Shown: positions 1 to 9,349, numbered from the stretch's first letter. The stretch is DNA of 64,000 nucleotides from Micromonospora cathayae (GCF_028993575.1 NZ_CP118615.1:3866001-3930000), one strand, 5' to 3'. Program-made: numbers and translations. The notes: a model not told the origin generated them from the sequence alone.

Positions 1-2
1 TC

Positions 3-725
3 ACCGAAGCCCTCGGTGACCAGGTTGCGGTGGTCAAACCCCAGTCGGCCTTCTTCGAGCGGTTCGGCTCGCGGGGCGTCGCCGTCCTTGAGTCAACTAT
101 CCGACAGTTGCGGGATGCCGGCTCGCTCGTTCTGCTCGACGTCAAGCGGGGCGACATCGGATCGACCGTTGCCGCGTACGCCGCCGCGTATCTCGATCCA
201 TCCAGCCCGCTGTATGTCGACGCGGTCACGGCGAGCCCCTACCTGGGAGTAGGTTCGCTGGCCCCGATGTTCGACACGGCCACCCGGCACGGCGGCGGGG
301 TCTTCGTCCTGGCGCTCACCTCGAACCCCGAGGGCGGCGCGGTGCAGCGGGCCCGAGGCGCCGACGGACGGACCGTGGCGCAGGCGGTCATCGACGAGAT
401 TGCGCAGCTCAACGCGGGTGCGGAGCCGCTCGGCAGCATGGGACTGGTGGTCGGCGCGACGATCGGCGACACCGGCCACGACCTGTCCCGCGTCAACGGT
501 CCACTGCTCGCTCCGGGGCTCGGCGCGCAGGGCGCGACCGCCGCCGATCTGCGCACCGTCTTCGGTCCCGCACTCTCCGGCGTCCTCCCGTCGTACTCCC
601 GTCAGGTGCTCGCCGCGGGACCCGATCCGGCCGCGCTCCGGGCGGCGGCCGAGCAGGCGGCGGCCGAGTGCCGGCGGGTTCTCGACGCCCCGAAACTGAC
701 TGACGGGTCGGTCACCGAACGATGA
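3..725 (+). CDS. pyrF: Orotidine 5'-phosphate decarboxylase (5'-truncated by window edge)
   Basis: Catalyses the last step of UMP synthesis, decarboxylating OMP in the cytoplasm. The reading frame is open from the first bases, so the true start lies outside the window. The visible part carries the hallmark LDVKRGDIGST segment (catalytic Lys-Asp of the type 2 PyrF family) and later a VGATIG strand and a PGLGAQG phosphate-binding loop typical of this TIM barrel. It ends at a TGA about 150 nt before mihF, the usual neighbour in actinobacteria. The C-terminus looks complete. Confidence 0.93.
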   Translation, partial: TEALGDQVAVVKPQSAFFERFGSRGVAVLESTIRQLRDAGSLVLLDVKRGDIGSTVAAYAAAYLDPSSPLYVDAVTASPYLGVGSLAPMFDTATRHGGGVFVLALTSNPEGGAVQRARGADGRTVAQAVIDEIAQLNAGAEPLGSMGLVVGATIGDTGHDLSRVNGPLLAPGLGAQGATAADLRTVFGPALSGVLPSYSRQVLAAGPDPAALRAAAEQAAAECRRVLDAPKLTDGSVTER

Positions 726-874
726 TCGCCGCGCGTCCACGTTGCCGAAAGTTCCGTTGACCGCTAGTTTTCCCCGCGCTGGGAACCACGGACCCCTTTG
801 GCTCCCAGCGACACCACGTTTCACAGAAGCGGCGGCGCGTCCCGCCCGTCGCGATAGGGACCTGAGGAGAACTG

Positions 875-1192
875 GTGCCGCTCCCGTCACTGACCCCTGA
901 GCAGCGCGCGGCCGCGCTGGAGAAGGCCGCGGAGATCCGCAAAGCCCGTGCCGAGCTGAAGGAGCAGCTCAAGCAGGGCAAGACCACCCTCGCTTCCGTC
1001 CTCGAGCGCGCCGAGTCCGACGACGTCGTGGGCAAGCTGAAAGTTTCGGCCGTCCTCCAGTCCATGCCGGGCATCGGCAAGATCCGGGCGACCCAGATCA
1101 TGGAGAAGCTGAAGATCGCGGACAGCCGCCGGCTGCGCGGTCTCGGTGAGCAGCAGCGCAAGGCGCTGCTGGGAGAGTTCGCCGCGAACTGA
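875..1192 (+). CDS. mihF: Actinobacterial integration host factor (mIHF)
   Basis: Small nucleoid-associated DNA-bending protein of 105 residues, the usual length. The N-terminal half is a charged helix (EKAAEIRKARAELKEQL). The C-terminal half holds the helix-two-turn-helix-like DNA-binding core around LQSMPGIGKIRATQIMEKL. The GTG start is preceded by GAGGAGA at good spacing. In actinobacteria this gene lies between pyrF and gmk, as here. Unrelated in sequence to E. coli IhfA/B despite the name. Confidence 0.93.
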   Translation: MPLPSLTPEQRAAALEKAAEIRKARAELKEQLKQGKTTLASVLERAESDDVVGKLKVSAVLQSMPGIGKIRATQIMEKLKIADSRRLRGLGEQQRKALLGEFAAN

Positions 1193-1218
1193 CCCCGTGA
1201 CCCGGGTGCCACCGGACG

Positions 1219-1527
1219 GTGCACCCGGGTGACGGAACGCGCCCGGCGGCTCGGCCCGCCGCCCCCGCCGGCTCCTTCGGGGCCGGTCGGGGCGGTGGTG
1301 TCGATGCCGTCCGGGCGCGTCGTGCGTCGACGTGGACCTCACTCCGCGCCCGCCGGGTCCGCCCCCGCTGGTCGCGGTCGGCGGGTTCCGGCTGTCCGGG
1401 CCCCGCGCCCGTCGGGTCCGCCCGTCGACGTCCCGAGCGTGACCTGCTCGAACGGGTGACAACCGGGCTGGTAGGATTGCTCGGTTCGTCCTTTCCGGCT
1501 CCGGTCCAACCGCGACCGCGCGGTTGA
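1219..1527 (+). pseudogene. gmk: Remnant of guanylate kinase with internal deletion
   Basis: Between mihF and rpoZ, where gmk normally sits, only a 102-codon frame remains. Its start (TRPAARP, then AGSFGAGRGGGVDAVRAR and WTS) resembles the beginning of actinobacterial guanylate kinase, but the P-loop GPSGVGK has become GSFGAGR and the catalytic Lys is lost. Its end (DLLERVTTGLVGLLGSSF) resembles the C-terminus of the same family. The central GMP-binding and lid regions, about half the expected 190-200 residues, are missing. The match is from memory of the family, not an alignment. Alternatives are an unrelated short ORF or non-coding spacer. Confidence 0.45.
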
Positions 1528-1575
1528 CTGACCCGCCGCGCCGCGCGCGGTTGCTTAAAGACGCAGAGGTTTTTC

Positions 1576-1839
1576 GTGGGATCCATCGCCAACCCCGAGG
1601 GCATCACCAACCCGCCGATCGACGAGCTGCTGGAGAAGACCACCTCGAAGTACGCTCTGGTGATCTTCGCCGCCAAGCGGGCCCGCCAGGTCAACGCCTA
1701 CTACAGCCAGCTCGGTGAGGGCCTGCTGGAGTACGTCGGCCCGCTGGTGGAGACCACTCCCCAGGAGAAGCCGCTCTCGATCGCCATGCGCGAGATCAAC
1801 GCCGGTCTGCTCACCGCCGAGCCGACCGACCAGCCGTAG
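1576..1839 (+). CDS. rpoZ: DNA-directed RNA polymerase omega subunit
   Basis: 87 residues, normal for actinobacterial omega, which helps assemble the beta' subunit. The diagnostic N-terminal core is present: [32 protein letters not shown] (positions about 10-42), followed by a conserved PLSIAMREI near residue 65-75. Start is GTG with a modest AGAGG about 8 nt upstream. Followed after 14 nt by coaBC, a conserved arrangement. Confidence 0.95.
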   Translation: MGSIANPEGITNPPIDELLEKTTSKYALVIFAAKRARQVNAYYSQLGEGLLEYVGPLVETTPQEKPLSIAMREINAGLLTAEPTDQP

Positions 1840-1853
1840 TACCCGTCCCGCCG

Positions 1854-3062
1854 ATGTCCGCCCGGATCGTCCTCGGGGTAGGCGGCGGCATCGCCGCCTA
1901 CAAGGCGTGCGAGCTGCTGCGGCTCTTCACCGAGTCGGGCCACCACGTCCGGGTCGTGCCGACCGCGTCGGCGCTGCGCTTCGTCGGAGCGCCGACCTGG
2001 GCGGCGCTCTCCGGCCAGCCGGTCGCCGACGACGTCTGGGCCGACGTGCACGAGGTGCCGCACGTACGCCTCGGCCAGCAGGCCGACCTGGTCGTGGTCG
2101 CGCCGGCCACCGCCGACCTGATGGCGAAGGCGGCCCACGGGCTCGCCGACGACCTGCTCACCAACACCCTGCTGACCGCCCGCTGCCCGGTGCTGCTGGC
2201 CCCGGCCATGCACACCGAGATGTGGGAGAACCCGGCGACCGTGGCGAACGTGGCCACGCTCCGCTCCCGGGGCGTCCTGGTGATCGAGCCGGCGGTGGGC
2301 CGGCTCACCGGCGCGGACAGCGGCAAGGGGCGGCTGCCGGATCCGGCGGAGATCTTCGCCGTGGCCCGGCGGGCGCTGCGCCGGGGCGGCAGCGCTCCGG
2401 CCGACCTGGCCGGCCGCCGGGTGGTGGTCACCGCCGGCGGCACCCGCGAGCCCCTCGACCCGGTGCGTTTCCTGGGTAACCGGTCCTCCGGCAAGCAGGG
2501 GTACGCCTTCGCCCGGGCCGCCGTGGCCCGGGGAGCCAGGGTGACCCTGGTCTCGGCCAACGTGGCGTTGCCGGATCCGGCCGGGGTGGACCTGGTCCGG
2601 GTCGGCACCACCGAGGAACTGCGGACCGCCACCCTCGCCGCGGCGGAGAACGCCGACGTGGTGGTGATGGCGGCGGCTCCGGCGGATTTCCGGCCGGCGG
2701 TCTACGCGCCTGGCAAAATCAAGAAGTCGGCGGACGGCCCCGCGCCGACCATCGAACTGGTGACCAATCCCGACATCGCGGCCGAGCTGGGGGCGCGTCG
2801 TCGGCCGGGGCAGGTGCTGGTGGTGTTCGCCGCCGAGACCGGTGACGCCGAGGCCAACGGCCGGGCCAAGCTCGCCCGCAAGCGGGCGGACCTCATCGTG
2901 GTCAACGAGGTCGGCGTGGACAAGGTCTTCGGCGCCGAGACGAACGCGGCGACCGTCATCGGGGCGGACGGGTCGCTGCGGACCATCCCGGAACGGGCCA
3001 AGGAGGACCTGGCCGACGACGTGTGGGACCTCGTGGTGACCCGCTTGACGGTTCGTTCATAA
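1854..3062 (+). CDS. coaBC: Bifunctional phosphopantothenoylcysteine decarboxylase / phosphopantothenate-cysteine ligase
   Basis: Two consecutive steps of coenzyme A synthesis, 402 residues. The N-terminal flavoprotein CoaC half begins [21 protein letters not shown] and carries the PAMHTEMW region with the active-site His near residue 122. The CoaB half starts around residue 190 ([27 protein letters not shown]), the nucleotide/cofactor-binding signature. The loop that carries a catalytic Cys in E. coli Dfp reads [12 protein letters not shown] here with no Cys; from memory, actinobacterial homologues look similar. ATG start, 14 nt after rpoZ. Confidence 0.94.
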   Translation: MSARIVLGVGGGIAAYKACELLRLFTESGHHVRVVPTASALRFVGAPTWAALSGQPVADDVWADVHEVPHVRLGQQADLVVVAPATADLMAKAAHGLADDLLTNTLLTARCPVLLAPAMHTEMWENPATVANVATLRSRGVLVIEPAVGRLTGADSGKGRLPDPAEIFAVARRALRRGGSAPADLAGRRVVVTAGGTREPLDPVRFLGNRSSGKQGYAFARAAVARGARVTLVSANVALPDPAGVDLVRVGTTEELRTATLAAAENADVVVMAAAPADFRPAVYAPGKIKKSADGPAPTIELVTNPDIAAELGARRRPGQVLVVFAAETGDAEANGRAKLARKRADLIVVNEVGVDKVFGAETNAATVIGADGSLRTIPERAKEDLADDVWDLVVTRLTVRS

Positions 3063-3136
3063 CTGAGCGGTCACACACATCCGGCCGGGCGGTACGACTA
3101 CACTGCCGCGGACGACCTTTACTGCTGAGGAGTGCC

Positions 3137-4330
3137 GTGCCACGCCGCCTTTTCACGTCCGAGTCGGTCACGGAGGGCCATCCGGACAAGATCGCCGATC
3201 AGATCAGTGATGGGATCCTGGATGCCCTGTTGGGGCAGGATCCGCATTCGCGGGTCGCGGTGGAGACCTTGATCACGACTGGTCAGGTGCATGTCGCCGG
3301 TGAGGTGACCACGAAGGCGTACGCCGACATCCCGACGATCGTGCGGGAGACGATCCTGGGGATCGGGTACGACTCGTCGAAGAAGGGTTTCGACGGGGCG
3401 TCGTGTGGGGTGAGTGTGTCGATCGGGGCGCAGTCGCCGGACATCGCGCAGGGTGTGGACAACGCGATCGAGTTGCGGTCGGGGTCGTCGGAGTCGGCGC
3501 TGGACGCGCAGGGCGCCGGTGACCAGGGCATGATGTTCGGGTTCGCCTGTTCGGAGACCCCGGAACTGATGCCCCTGCCGATCGCGCTGGCCCACCGCCT
3601 GGCCCGCCGGCTGTCGGCGGTCCGCAAGGACGGCACCATCCCGTACCTGCGGCCCGACGGCAAGACCCAGGTCACCATCGAGTACGACGGCCTGCGGCCG
3701 GTCCGGCTGAACACCGTGGTGGTCTCCAGCCAGCACGCCGCCGACATCTCGCTGGAGTCCCTGCTCACCCCGGACGTGCGGGAGCACGTGATCGCTCCGG
3801 AGCTGGAGGGTCTCGGCCTGGAGACCGAGGGGTACCGCCTCCTGGTCAACCCCACCGGCCGATTCGAGATCGGCGGCCCCATGGGCGACGCCGGCCTCAC
3901 CGGACGCAAAATCATCGTCGACACCTACGGCGGCTACGCCCGCCACGGCGGCGGCGCCTTCTCCGGCAAAGACCCCTCCAAAGTCGACCGCTCCGCCGCC
4001 TACGCCATGCGCTGGGTCGCCAAGAACATCGTCGCCGCCGGACTCGCCGAACGCTGCGAAGCCCAAGTCGCCTACGCCATCGGCAAAGCCCACCCCGTCA
4101 GCCTCTTCATCGAAACCTTCGGCACCGAGAACGTCCCCGTCGACAAGATCGAAAAGGCCGTCAAGGAGATCTTCGACCTCCGACCCGCCGCCATCATCCG
4201 CGACCTCAACCTCATGCGCCCCATCTACCAACAAACCGCCGCCTACGGCCACTTCGGCCGCGAACTCCCCGACCTCACCTGGGAGAACACCGACCGAGCC
4301 GCCGACCTCAAGTCGGCAGCCGGCGCCTGA
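3137..4330 (+). CDS. metK: S-adenosylmethionine synthetase
   Basis: Makes S-adenosylmethionine from methionine and ATP. The GTG at 3137 follows a GAGGAG and gives [18 protein letters not shown], the standard N-terminus; the 397-residue length fits the family. Signatures seen: [12 protein letters not shown] (ATP/Mg site), GAGDQG near residue 120, [18 protein letters not shown], and the C-terminal [10 protein letters not shown]. Codon choice changes sharply inside the gene: the first 250 codons use G- and some T-ending codons, while the part after about 3880 uses almost only C-ending codons with unusual AAA, CAA and CGA. No SAM riboswitch fits in the 74 nt upstream. Confidence 0.96.
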   Translation: MPRRLFTSESVTEGHPDKIADQISDGILDALLGQDPHSRVAVETLITTGQVHVAGEVTTKAYADIPTIVRETILGIGYDSSKKGFDGASCGVSVSIGAQSPDIAQGVDNAIELRSGSSESALDAQGAGDQGMMFGFACSETPELMPLPIALAHRLARRLSAVRKDGTIPYLRPDGKTQVTIEYDGLRPVRLNTVVVSSQHAADISLESLLTPDVREHVIAPELEGLGLETEGYRLLVNPTGRFEIGGPMGDAGLTGRKIIVDTYGGYARHGGGAFSGKDPSKVDRSAAYAMRWVAKNIVAAGLAERCEAQVAYAIGKAHPVSLFIETFGTENVPVDKIEKAVKEIFDLRPAAIIRDLNLMRPIYQQTAAYGHFGRELPDLTWENTDRAADLKSAAGA

Positions 4331-4389
4331 GCCGCCGCGCACCCGACGACCGGCGACCCGCAGACGGGACGCCGGTCGCCCGGGTCTGC

Positions 4390-6483
4390 GTGGACGTCCC
4401 GCTGGCCCACCTGGACCGCCCCTTCGACTACCTGGTCCCGGCCGAGCTGGCCGCCGAGGCGGTACCCGGCACCCGGGTCAAGGTGCGGTTCGCCGGCCAG
4501 CTCGTCGACGGCTGGCTGCTCGAACGCACCGGCCGGTCCGACCACTCCGGCAAACTGGCGTACCTGGAGAAACTGGTCTCGCCCGAGCCGGTGCTGGACC
4601 CGGAGGTCGCCCGGCTGGCCCGCGCGGTCGCCGACCGGTACGCCGGCAGCCTCGCCGACGTGCTCCGGCTCGCGGTCCCACCCCGGCACGCCCGGGTGGA
4701 GAAGGAACCGGTACCCGACGAGCCCTCGCCGGTACCCGACGACGAGCACGACCATGACCCCGCCCCCGGCGTCCCGCCCGGGGGAACTCCGGCGGGTCCG
4801 GGGGTGGCCGGGACGGCTCCGGCCGGCGCATCCCAATCCGACCCGGTGGACCGCCCGGCTCCGGCCGCCGCGTCCCGGTCCGGCGTCCCGGCTCCGGCCG
4901 GGGTGCCCGGCTCCGCGAACGGCTCAGCTCGGAGCGGGGACGGCTGGGCGGCGTACCCGGCCGGTCCGGGCTTCCTCCGGGCGCTGACCGACGGCCGGGC
5001 CGCCCGCGCGGTCTGGTCGGCGCTGCCCGGCGAGGACTGGCCGGCCCGGTTCGCCGAGGCGGCTGCGGCGACGGTACGCGGCGGACGGGGCGTGGTGGCC
5101 GTGGTCGCCGACGCCCGGGATCTGGACCGGCTCGACGCCGCGCTGACCGTCGCGCTCGGCCCGGACCGGCACGTGGCGCTCTCCGCCGCGCTCGGCCCGG
5201 CCCGCCGCTACCGGGCCTTCCTCGCCGCCCGACGCGGCCGGGTACCGGTGGTGGTGGGTACCCGCGCGGCCATGTTCGCCCCGGTGGCGCGGCTCGGGCT
5301 GGTCGCCGTCTGGGACGACGGGGACGACCTGCACGCCGAGCCCCGGGCCCCGTACCCGCACGCCCGTGAGGTGCTGCTCACCCGGGCCCAGCTCGGCGAC
5401 GCCGCCGTCCTGGTCGGCGGGTACGCCCGGACCGCCGAGGCGCAACTGCTGGTGGAGACCGGCTGGGCACGGGAGCTGGTGGCGGCCCGGGAGACGGTCC
5501 GGGCACGTACCCCGGCCATCGCCCCGACCGGCGACGACCCGCAACTGGCCCGCGACCCGGCCGCCGCCACCGCCCGGCTGCCCAGCCTGGCCTGGACCAC
5601 CGCCCGGGACGCGCTGCGCGCCGACACCCCGGTGCTGGTGCAGGTGCCCCGCCGGGGCTACCTGCCCTCGGTCTCCTGCGCCGAGTGCCGGGCCCCGGCC
5701 CGCTGCCCGCACTGCGCCGGCCCGCTCGCCCTGCCGTCCGCCCGAGGGGCCCCCGCCTGCCGCTGGTGCGGCCGGGTCGCCGCCGCGTACGCCTGCCCGG
5801 AGTGCGGGGGACGGCGGCTGCGGGCCGCGGTGACCGGTGCCCGGCGTACCGCCGAGGAGCTGGGCCGGGCCTTCCCCGGGGTGCCGGTGCGGACCTCGGG
5901 CCGGGAGGAGGTGCTGGCCCGGGTGCCCGGCGGCGCCGGCCTGGTGGTCGCCACCCCCGGGGCCGAGCCGGTCGCCGAGGGCGGGTTCGGCGCGGTGCTG
6001 CTGCTCGACTCCTGGGCCCTGCTGACCCGGGCCGACCTGCGCGCCGGTGAGGAGACCCTGCGGCGTTGGCTGGCCGCCGCGGCGCTGGCCCGGCCGGCGG
6101 CGGACGGTGGCCGGGTGGTGGTGGTCGCCGACGGGGCGCTCGCCCCGGTGCAGGCGCTGCTGCGCTGGGATCCGGCCTGGTTCGCTGCCCGGGAGCTGGC
6201 CGAACGGCGGGAGCTGGGCTTCCCGCCGGCGGTCCGGATGGCCAGCGTGACCGGGTCGGCGGCGGCGGTGGCCGACCTGCTGGCCGAGGCCCGGCTCCCG
6301 GAGCAGGCCGAGGTGCTCGGCCCGGTTCCGGCCGCCGACGACCGGGAACGGATGCTGGTCCGGGTGCCGCGTGGCCGGGCCGCCGCCCTGGCCGGGGCGC
6401 TGCACGCCGCCGCCGGGGTCCGGGCCGCCCGCAAGGCCGTCGATCCGGTCCGGGTGCAGGTGGACCCGCTGGAGCTGTTCTGA
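4390..6483 (+). CDS. priA: Primosomal protein N' (PriA), probably helicase-inactive
   Basis: Replication-restart protein homologue of about 700 residues. It has the 3'-DNA-binding N-terminus (VDVPLAHLDRPFDYLVP) and a paired zinc-binding region near residues 430-475 with CxxC, CPHC, CRWC and CPEC motifs. No Walker A P-loop is visible and the DEXH box reads VWDDGDD, so ATP-driven helicase activity is unlikely, as known for actinobacterial PriA. Residues about 118-195 are a Pro/Ala/Gly-rich insert. The homologous N-terminus (PVARVC) continues upstream of this GTG in an open frame back to metK, so the true start is probably upstream, perhaps CTG at 4327. Confidence 0.88.
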   Translation: MDVPLAHLDRPFDYLVPAELAAEAVPGTRVKVRFAGQLVDGWLLERTGRSDHSGKLAYLEKLVSPEPVLDPEVARLARAVADRYAGSLADVLRLAVPPRHARVEKEPVPDEPSPVPDDEHDHDPAPGVPPGGTPAGPGVAGTAPAGASQSDPVDRPAPAAASRSGVPAPAGVPGSANGSARSGDGWAAYPAGPGFLRALTDGRAARAVWSALPGEDWPARFAEAAAATVRGGRGVVAVVADARDLDRLDAALTVALGPDRHVALSAALGPARRYRAFLAARRGRVPVVVGTRAAMFAPVARLGLVAVWDDGDDLHAEPRAPYPHAREVLLTRAQLGDAAVLVGGYARTAEAQLLVETGWARELVAARETVRARTPAIAPTGDDPQLARDPAAATARLPSLAWTTARDALRADTPVLVQVPRRGYLPSVSCAECRAPARCPHCAGPLALPSARGAPACRWCGRVAAAYACPECGGRRLRAAVTGARRTAEELGRAFPGVPVRTSGREEVLARVPGGAGLVVATPGAEPVAEGGFGAVLLLDSWALLTRADLRAGEETLRRWLAAAALARPAADGGRVVVVADGALAPVQALLRWDPAWFAARELAERRELGFPPAVRMASVTGSAAAVADLLAEARLPEQAEVLGPVPAADDRERMLVRVPRGRAAALAGALHAAAGVRAARKAVDPVRVQVDPLELF

Positions 6484-6656
6484 GGGGGTGGCGTATCCGT
6501 CCGGTGCCGCGGTGTTCGCCGGGAATGCCCTGGGACGACCGTGGTAGCATCGCCCCCCATGTCCGCGCCCGCACCGCGTGACGATGCCGGGAGCGCGTCG
6601 ATCCGACGCCCATATCGATGATGTCAACCAGCCGGTGATCAGAAGGTGGATCAGTC

Positions 6657-7640
6657 GTGACCGTTCGTCAATCGATCGTCTTCAACGGTGACCTCGGTAG
6701 CGGCAAGAGCACCGTCTCCATTGAGATCGCCAAGCGGCTCGGCCTGCGGCGGGTCAGTGTCGGCGACCTGTACCGGCAGATGGCCCAGGAGCGGCAGATG
6801 ACCGCGCTCCAGCTCAACCTGCACGCCGAGCTGGACCAGGCGGTCGACGGCTACGTCGACCAGCTCCAGCGGGACATCGCCGCCTCCGGCGAGTCGCTGG
6901 TGATGGATTCCCGGCTGGCCTGGCACTTCTTCACCGACGCGCTCAAGGTGCACATGATCACCGAGCCGGGTGAGGCGGCCCGGCGGGTGCTGCTGCGGCC
7001 GTCCGGCCCGGCGGAGAGCTACACCTCGCTGGAGGAGGCCAAGGAGCGGCTGCGGGAACGCAGCGAGAGCGAGCGGAACCGGTTCATCGTCCGGTACGGC
7101 GTGGACAAGGCCCGGCTGCGTAACTACGACCTGATCTGCGACACCACCCGGGCCACCCCGGAACAGGTCATCACGCACGTCATCGACGCGTACGAGGGCC
7201 GGCTCGCCGCCGACGTGCTCCGCGACGCCCCGCCGCTGCTGCTGCTCGACCCGGCCCGGGTCTACCCGACCGAGGACGTGCAGAACCTGCCCGGCCTGTG
7301 GGACAGCGACTTCGTCGGGTCGGTGGCCGCCGGCGGCGACCAGGGGCTGGAACCGCTGACCATCGGCTACTCCGGCGAGTACTTCTTCGTGGTGGACGGG
7401 CACCGCCGGCTCAGCGCCGCGATCCAGAACGGGTTCACGCTGGTGCCGGCCCGGCTGGCCGCCGAGGTCGACGAGTTGGTCGTGGACGGGCTCAGCGCGG
7501 CGGAGTACTTCACCCGCCAGGTCCGGGCCGGCACGGTCCAGGACTGGGCCGCCGCCCACAAGATCCAGCTTCCGCTGCCGGAGCACGCCCTGCGCACCCC
7601 CGACGCGGTACTCGCCGGCGACCCGGCCGCCGGGAACTGA
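6657..7640 (+). CDS. Fusion of archaeal-type cytidylate kinase-like domain and ParB/sulfiredoxin-like domain
   Basis: 327 residues. Residues 9-17 are a Walker A loop (GDLGSGKST), followed by RRVSVGDLYRQMAQERQM and later MDSRLAWHF, the pattern of archaeal-type CMP kinases. A LERLRERSESER-like helix occupies the lid area. The C-terminal third (about 205-320) contains VVDGHRRLSAAI; DGHRR at 247-251 matches the GHRR motif of the ParB N-terminal/sulfiredoxin fold. Start GTG with AGGTGG 8 nt upstream; isolated between priA and a P450. Substrate unknown: a nucleotide-phosphorylating enzyme with a nucleotide-sensing domain is inference. Confidence 0.72.
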   Translation: MTVRQSIVFNGDLGSGKSTVSIEIAKRLGLRRVSVGDLYRQMAQERQMTALQLNLHAELDQAVDGYVDQLQRDIAASGESLVMDSRLAWHFFTDALKVHMITEPGEAARRVLLRPSGPAESYTSLEEAKERLRERSESERNRFIVRYGVDKARLRNYDLICDTTRATPEQVITHVIDAYEGRLAADVLRDAPPLLLLDPARVYPTEDVQNLPGLWDSDFVGSVAAGGDQGLEPLTIGYSGEYFFVVDGHRRLSAAIQNGFTLVPARLAAEVDELVVDGLSAAEYFTRQVRAGTVQDWAAAHKIQLPLPEHALRTPDAVLAGDPAAGN

Positions 7641-7806
7641 TCCGGCGTGGCGTCGGCCGGCGCGCAGCGCACGACCGTGGTCTGACCCGACCCGTCGCCG
7701 CCGCCCGCGGCGCGATGCCGCCCGACCTCCACGGCGCGTCAGGTTTCCGCCACCGAGGGTGATCGGGGCATGATGAGGCCCCGAGCGCCGTCGACGGAGG
7801 TCGACC

Positions 7807-9159
7807 ATGGACGTGACCGAGGCCGTCAGCCTGCTGTTCTCCCCACAGGGGCGGACCGACCCCTATCCGGCGTACGAGCGGCTACGGGCGTACGGGCCGG
7901 TGGTGGGGACCGACCTGGGCGTGCACGTCGCCACCGGCTACGCGGTCATCGACGAGACACTGCGGGACCCCCGGTTCGGGGTGACGTACGAGCCGCTGCC
8001 GGCCACCCCGATCGCGGGCTGGTCGACCAGCCCGGCGGTCGCCACCATCGCCCGGTCGATGCTGCGCGCCAACCCGCCCGACCACGGACGGATGCGGCAG
8101 CTCGTCGCCGCGGCGTTCACCCCCCGCCGGATCGCCGCCCTGCGGGAGGTGGTGACCGCCCAGGCCACCGAGCTGCTGAAGGCGATGGTCGCCCGGGGCG
8201 CCGGCGGGGCCACCGTCGACGTGCTGGCCGAGTTCGCCTACCCACTGCCGATCGGGGTGATCTGCGCCCTGCTCGGCGTGCCGGCCGGGGACCGGGACGC
8301 GTTCCGGGCGTGGACCATCGACCTGGCCGGCGCGCTGGAACCGGACCTCACCGAGTCCGACCTGGCCGTCGCCGACCGGGGTGCGCTTGCGCTGCGCGAC
8401 TACGTCGCCGCGCTGGTCGACGCCCGCCGCCGGGACCCGGCCGACGACCTGGTCACCGCGCTGGTGCGGGCGCACGACGCCGAGGTCGGCCGGATCTCCG
8501 GCGACGAACTCCTGGCGAACCTGGTGATCCTGCTGGTGGCCGGGTTCGAGACCACCACCAACCTGATCGGCAACGGGCTGGTGGTGCTGCTGCGGCACCC
8601 GGCGCACGCCGACGCGTTGCGCGCCGACCCCGACCGGGCCGGGGCGTACGTGGCGGAACTGCTCCGGATCGACTCCCCGGTGCAGATGACCAGCCGGACC
8701 AGCACCGTCGAGCTGACCCTGGCCGGGGTGCCGGTGCCGGCCGGACACCGGGTGCTGCTCCTGCTCGGCGCGGGCAACCGGGACCCGGAACGCTTCCCCG
8801 ACCCGTCCCGGTTCGATCCGTCCCGCCCGCACAACCAGCCGCTCTCCTTCGGTGGTGGGCCGCACTACTGCCTCGGCGCGGCGCTGGCCCGGCTGGAGGC
8901 CGAGATCGCCTTCCCCCTGCTGCTGCGGACGTTGCCCGGCCTGGCGTTGGCCGGCGAGCCGCAGCACCGGACCCGACTGACCCTGCGCGGCTACCAGAGC
9001 CTCCCGGTGACCCTCGGCCCCCGGCCCCCGTCGTCGGTCCCGGCCGACCCGCAGTCACCGTCGGTCCCGGCCGCCCCTCAGCCCTGGTCGTCGGTCCCGG
9101 CCGACCTTCAGTCACCGTCGGTCCCGGCCGGCCGCCGGCCGACCGTCGACCGTCGCTGA
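7807..9159 (+). CDS. Cytochrome P450
   Basis: Bacterial class I P450 of 450 residues. Seen: I-helix AGFETTT near residue 245, the K-helix ExxR at E284-R287, and the heme-ligand loop FGGGPHYCLG with Cys about 355. ATG start with CGGAGG about 9 nt upstream. The last 45 residues are a proline-serine tail made of two copies of a 19-residue repeat (SSVPAD...), absent from ordinary P450s. No ferredoxin, reductase or biosynthetic neighbours are adjacent, so the substrate cannot be inferred and electron donors must come from elsewhere. Confidence 0.93.
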   Translation: MDVTEAVSLLFSPQGRTDPYPAYERLRAYGPVVGTDLGVHVATGYAVIDETLRDPRFGVTYEPLPATPIAGWSTSPAVATIARSMLRANPPDHGRMRQLVAAAFTPRRIAALREVVTAQATELLKAMVARGAGGATVDVLAEFAYPLPIGVICALLGVPAGDRDAFRAWTIDLAGALEPDLTESDLAVADRGALALRDYVAALVDARRRDPADDLVTALVRAHDAEVGRISGDELLANLVILLVAGFETTTNLIGNGLVVLLRHPAHADALRADPDRAGAYVAELLRIDSPVQMTSRTSTVELTLAGVPVPAGHRVLLLLGAGNRDPERFPDPSRFDPSRPHNQPLSFGGGPHYCLGAALARLEAEIAFPLLLRTLPGLALAGEPQHRTRLTLRGYQSLPVTLGPRPPSSVPADPQSPSVPAAPQPWSSVPADLQSPSVPAGRRPTVDRR

Positions 9160-9239
9160 CGGTCGGCACGTCGCCGAGGGCCGGTACGTCGGTAACCGGC
9201 CGGTACGTCTGCGGGTGCGGTACGTCGGTAACCGGCCGG
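9031..9239 (+). repeat. Degenerate repeats at P450 3' end and spacer
   Basis: Two copies of a 57-nt unit start at 9031 and 9088 and code for the P450 tail repeat. Beyond the stop, a 21-nt direct repeat (GGTACGTCGGTAACCGGCCG core) occurs at 9183 and 9219, a 36-nt period. The rest of the spacer up to the def promoter shows nothing else. Confidence 0.7.
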
Positions 9240-9343
9240 CGTCCCCGGGGCCGGTGCGTCGGTGGACGAGCGGTGGGGCGGCGGGTCACCGGGCGGCGTG
9301 CCGCTGGTGGCGGTACACCGCCGGGGCCGGTCCGGACACTCCG

Positions 9344-9349
9344 TAGACT
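9344..9349 (+). promoter_or_regulatory. Putative -10 element for def
   Basis: TAGACT fits the TANNNT actinobacterial -10 hexamer. Transcription would start near 9356, leaving a 37-nt leader with AAGGAG before the def GTG. No convincing -35 hexamer was seen. Confidence 0.4.

Noticed and set aside
757..785. Sigma-70 promoter upstream of mihF (TTGACC)
   Set aside because: The -35-like hexamer is good, but at 16-18 nt spacing the downstream sequence is GC-rich (TGGGAA) with no credible -10.
3063..3136. SAM riboswitch before metK
   Set aside because: Only 74 nt are available and none of the conserved SAM-I, SAM-II or SAM-IV blocks are recognisable.
3119..4342. Minus-strand frame opposite metK
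   Set aside because: Shadow frame of a clearly coding gene; Gly/Val/Asp-rich sequence with no motif.
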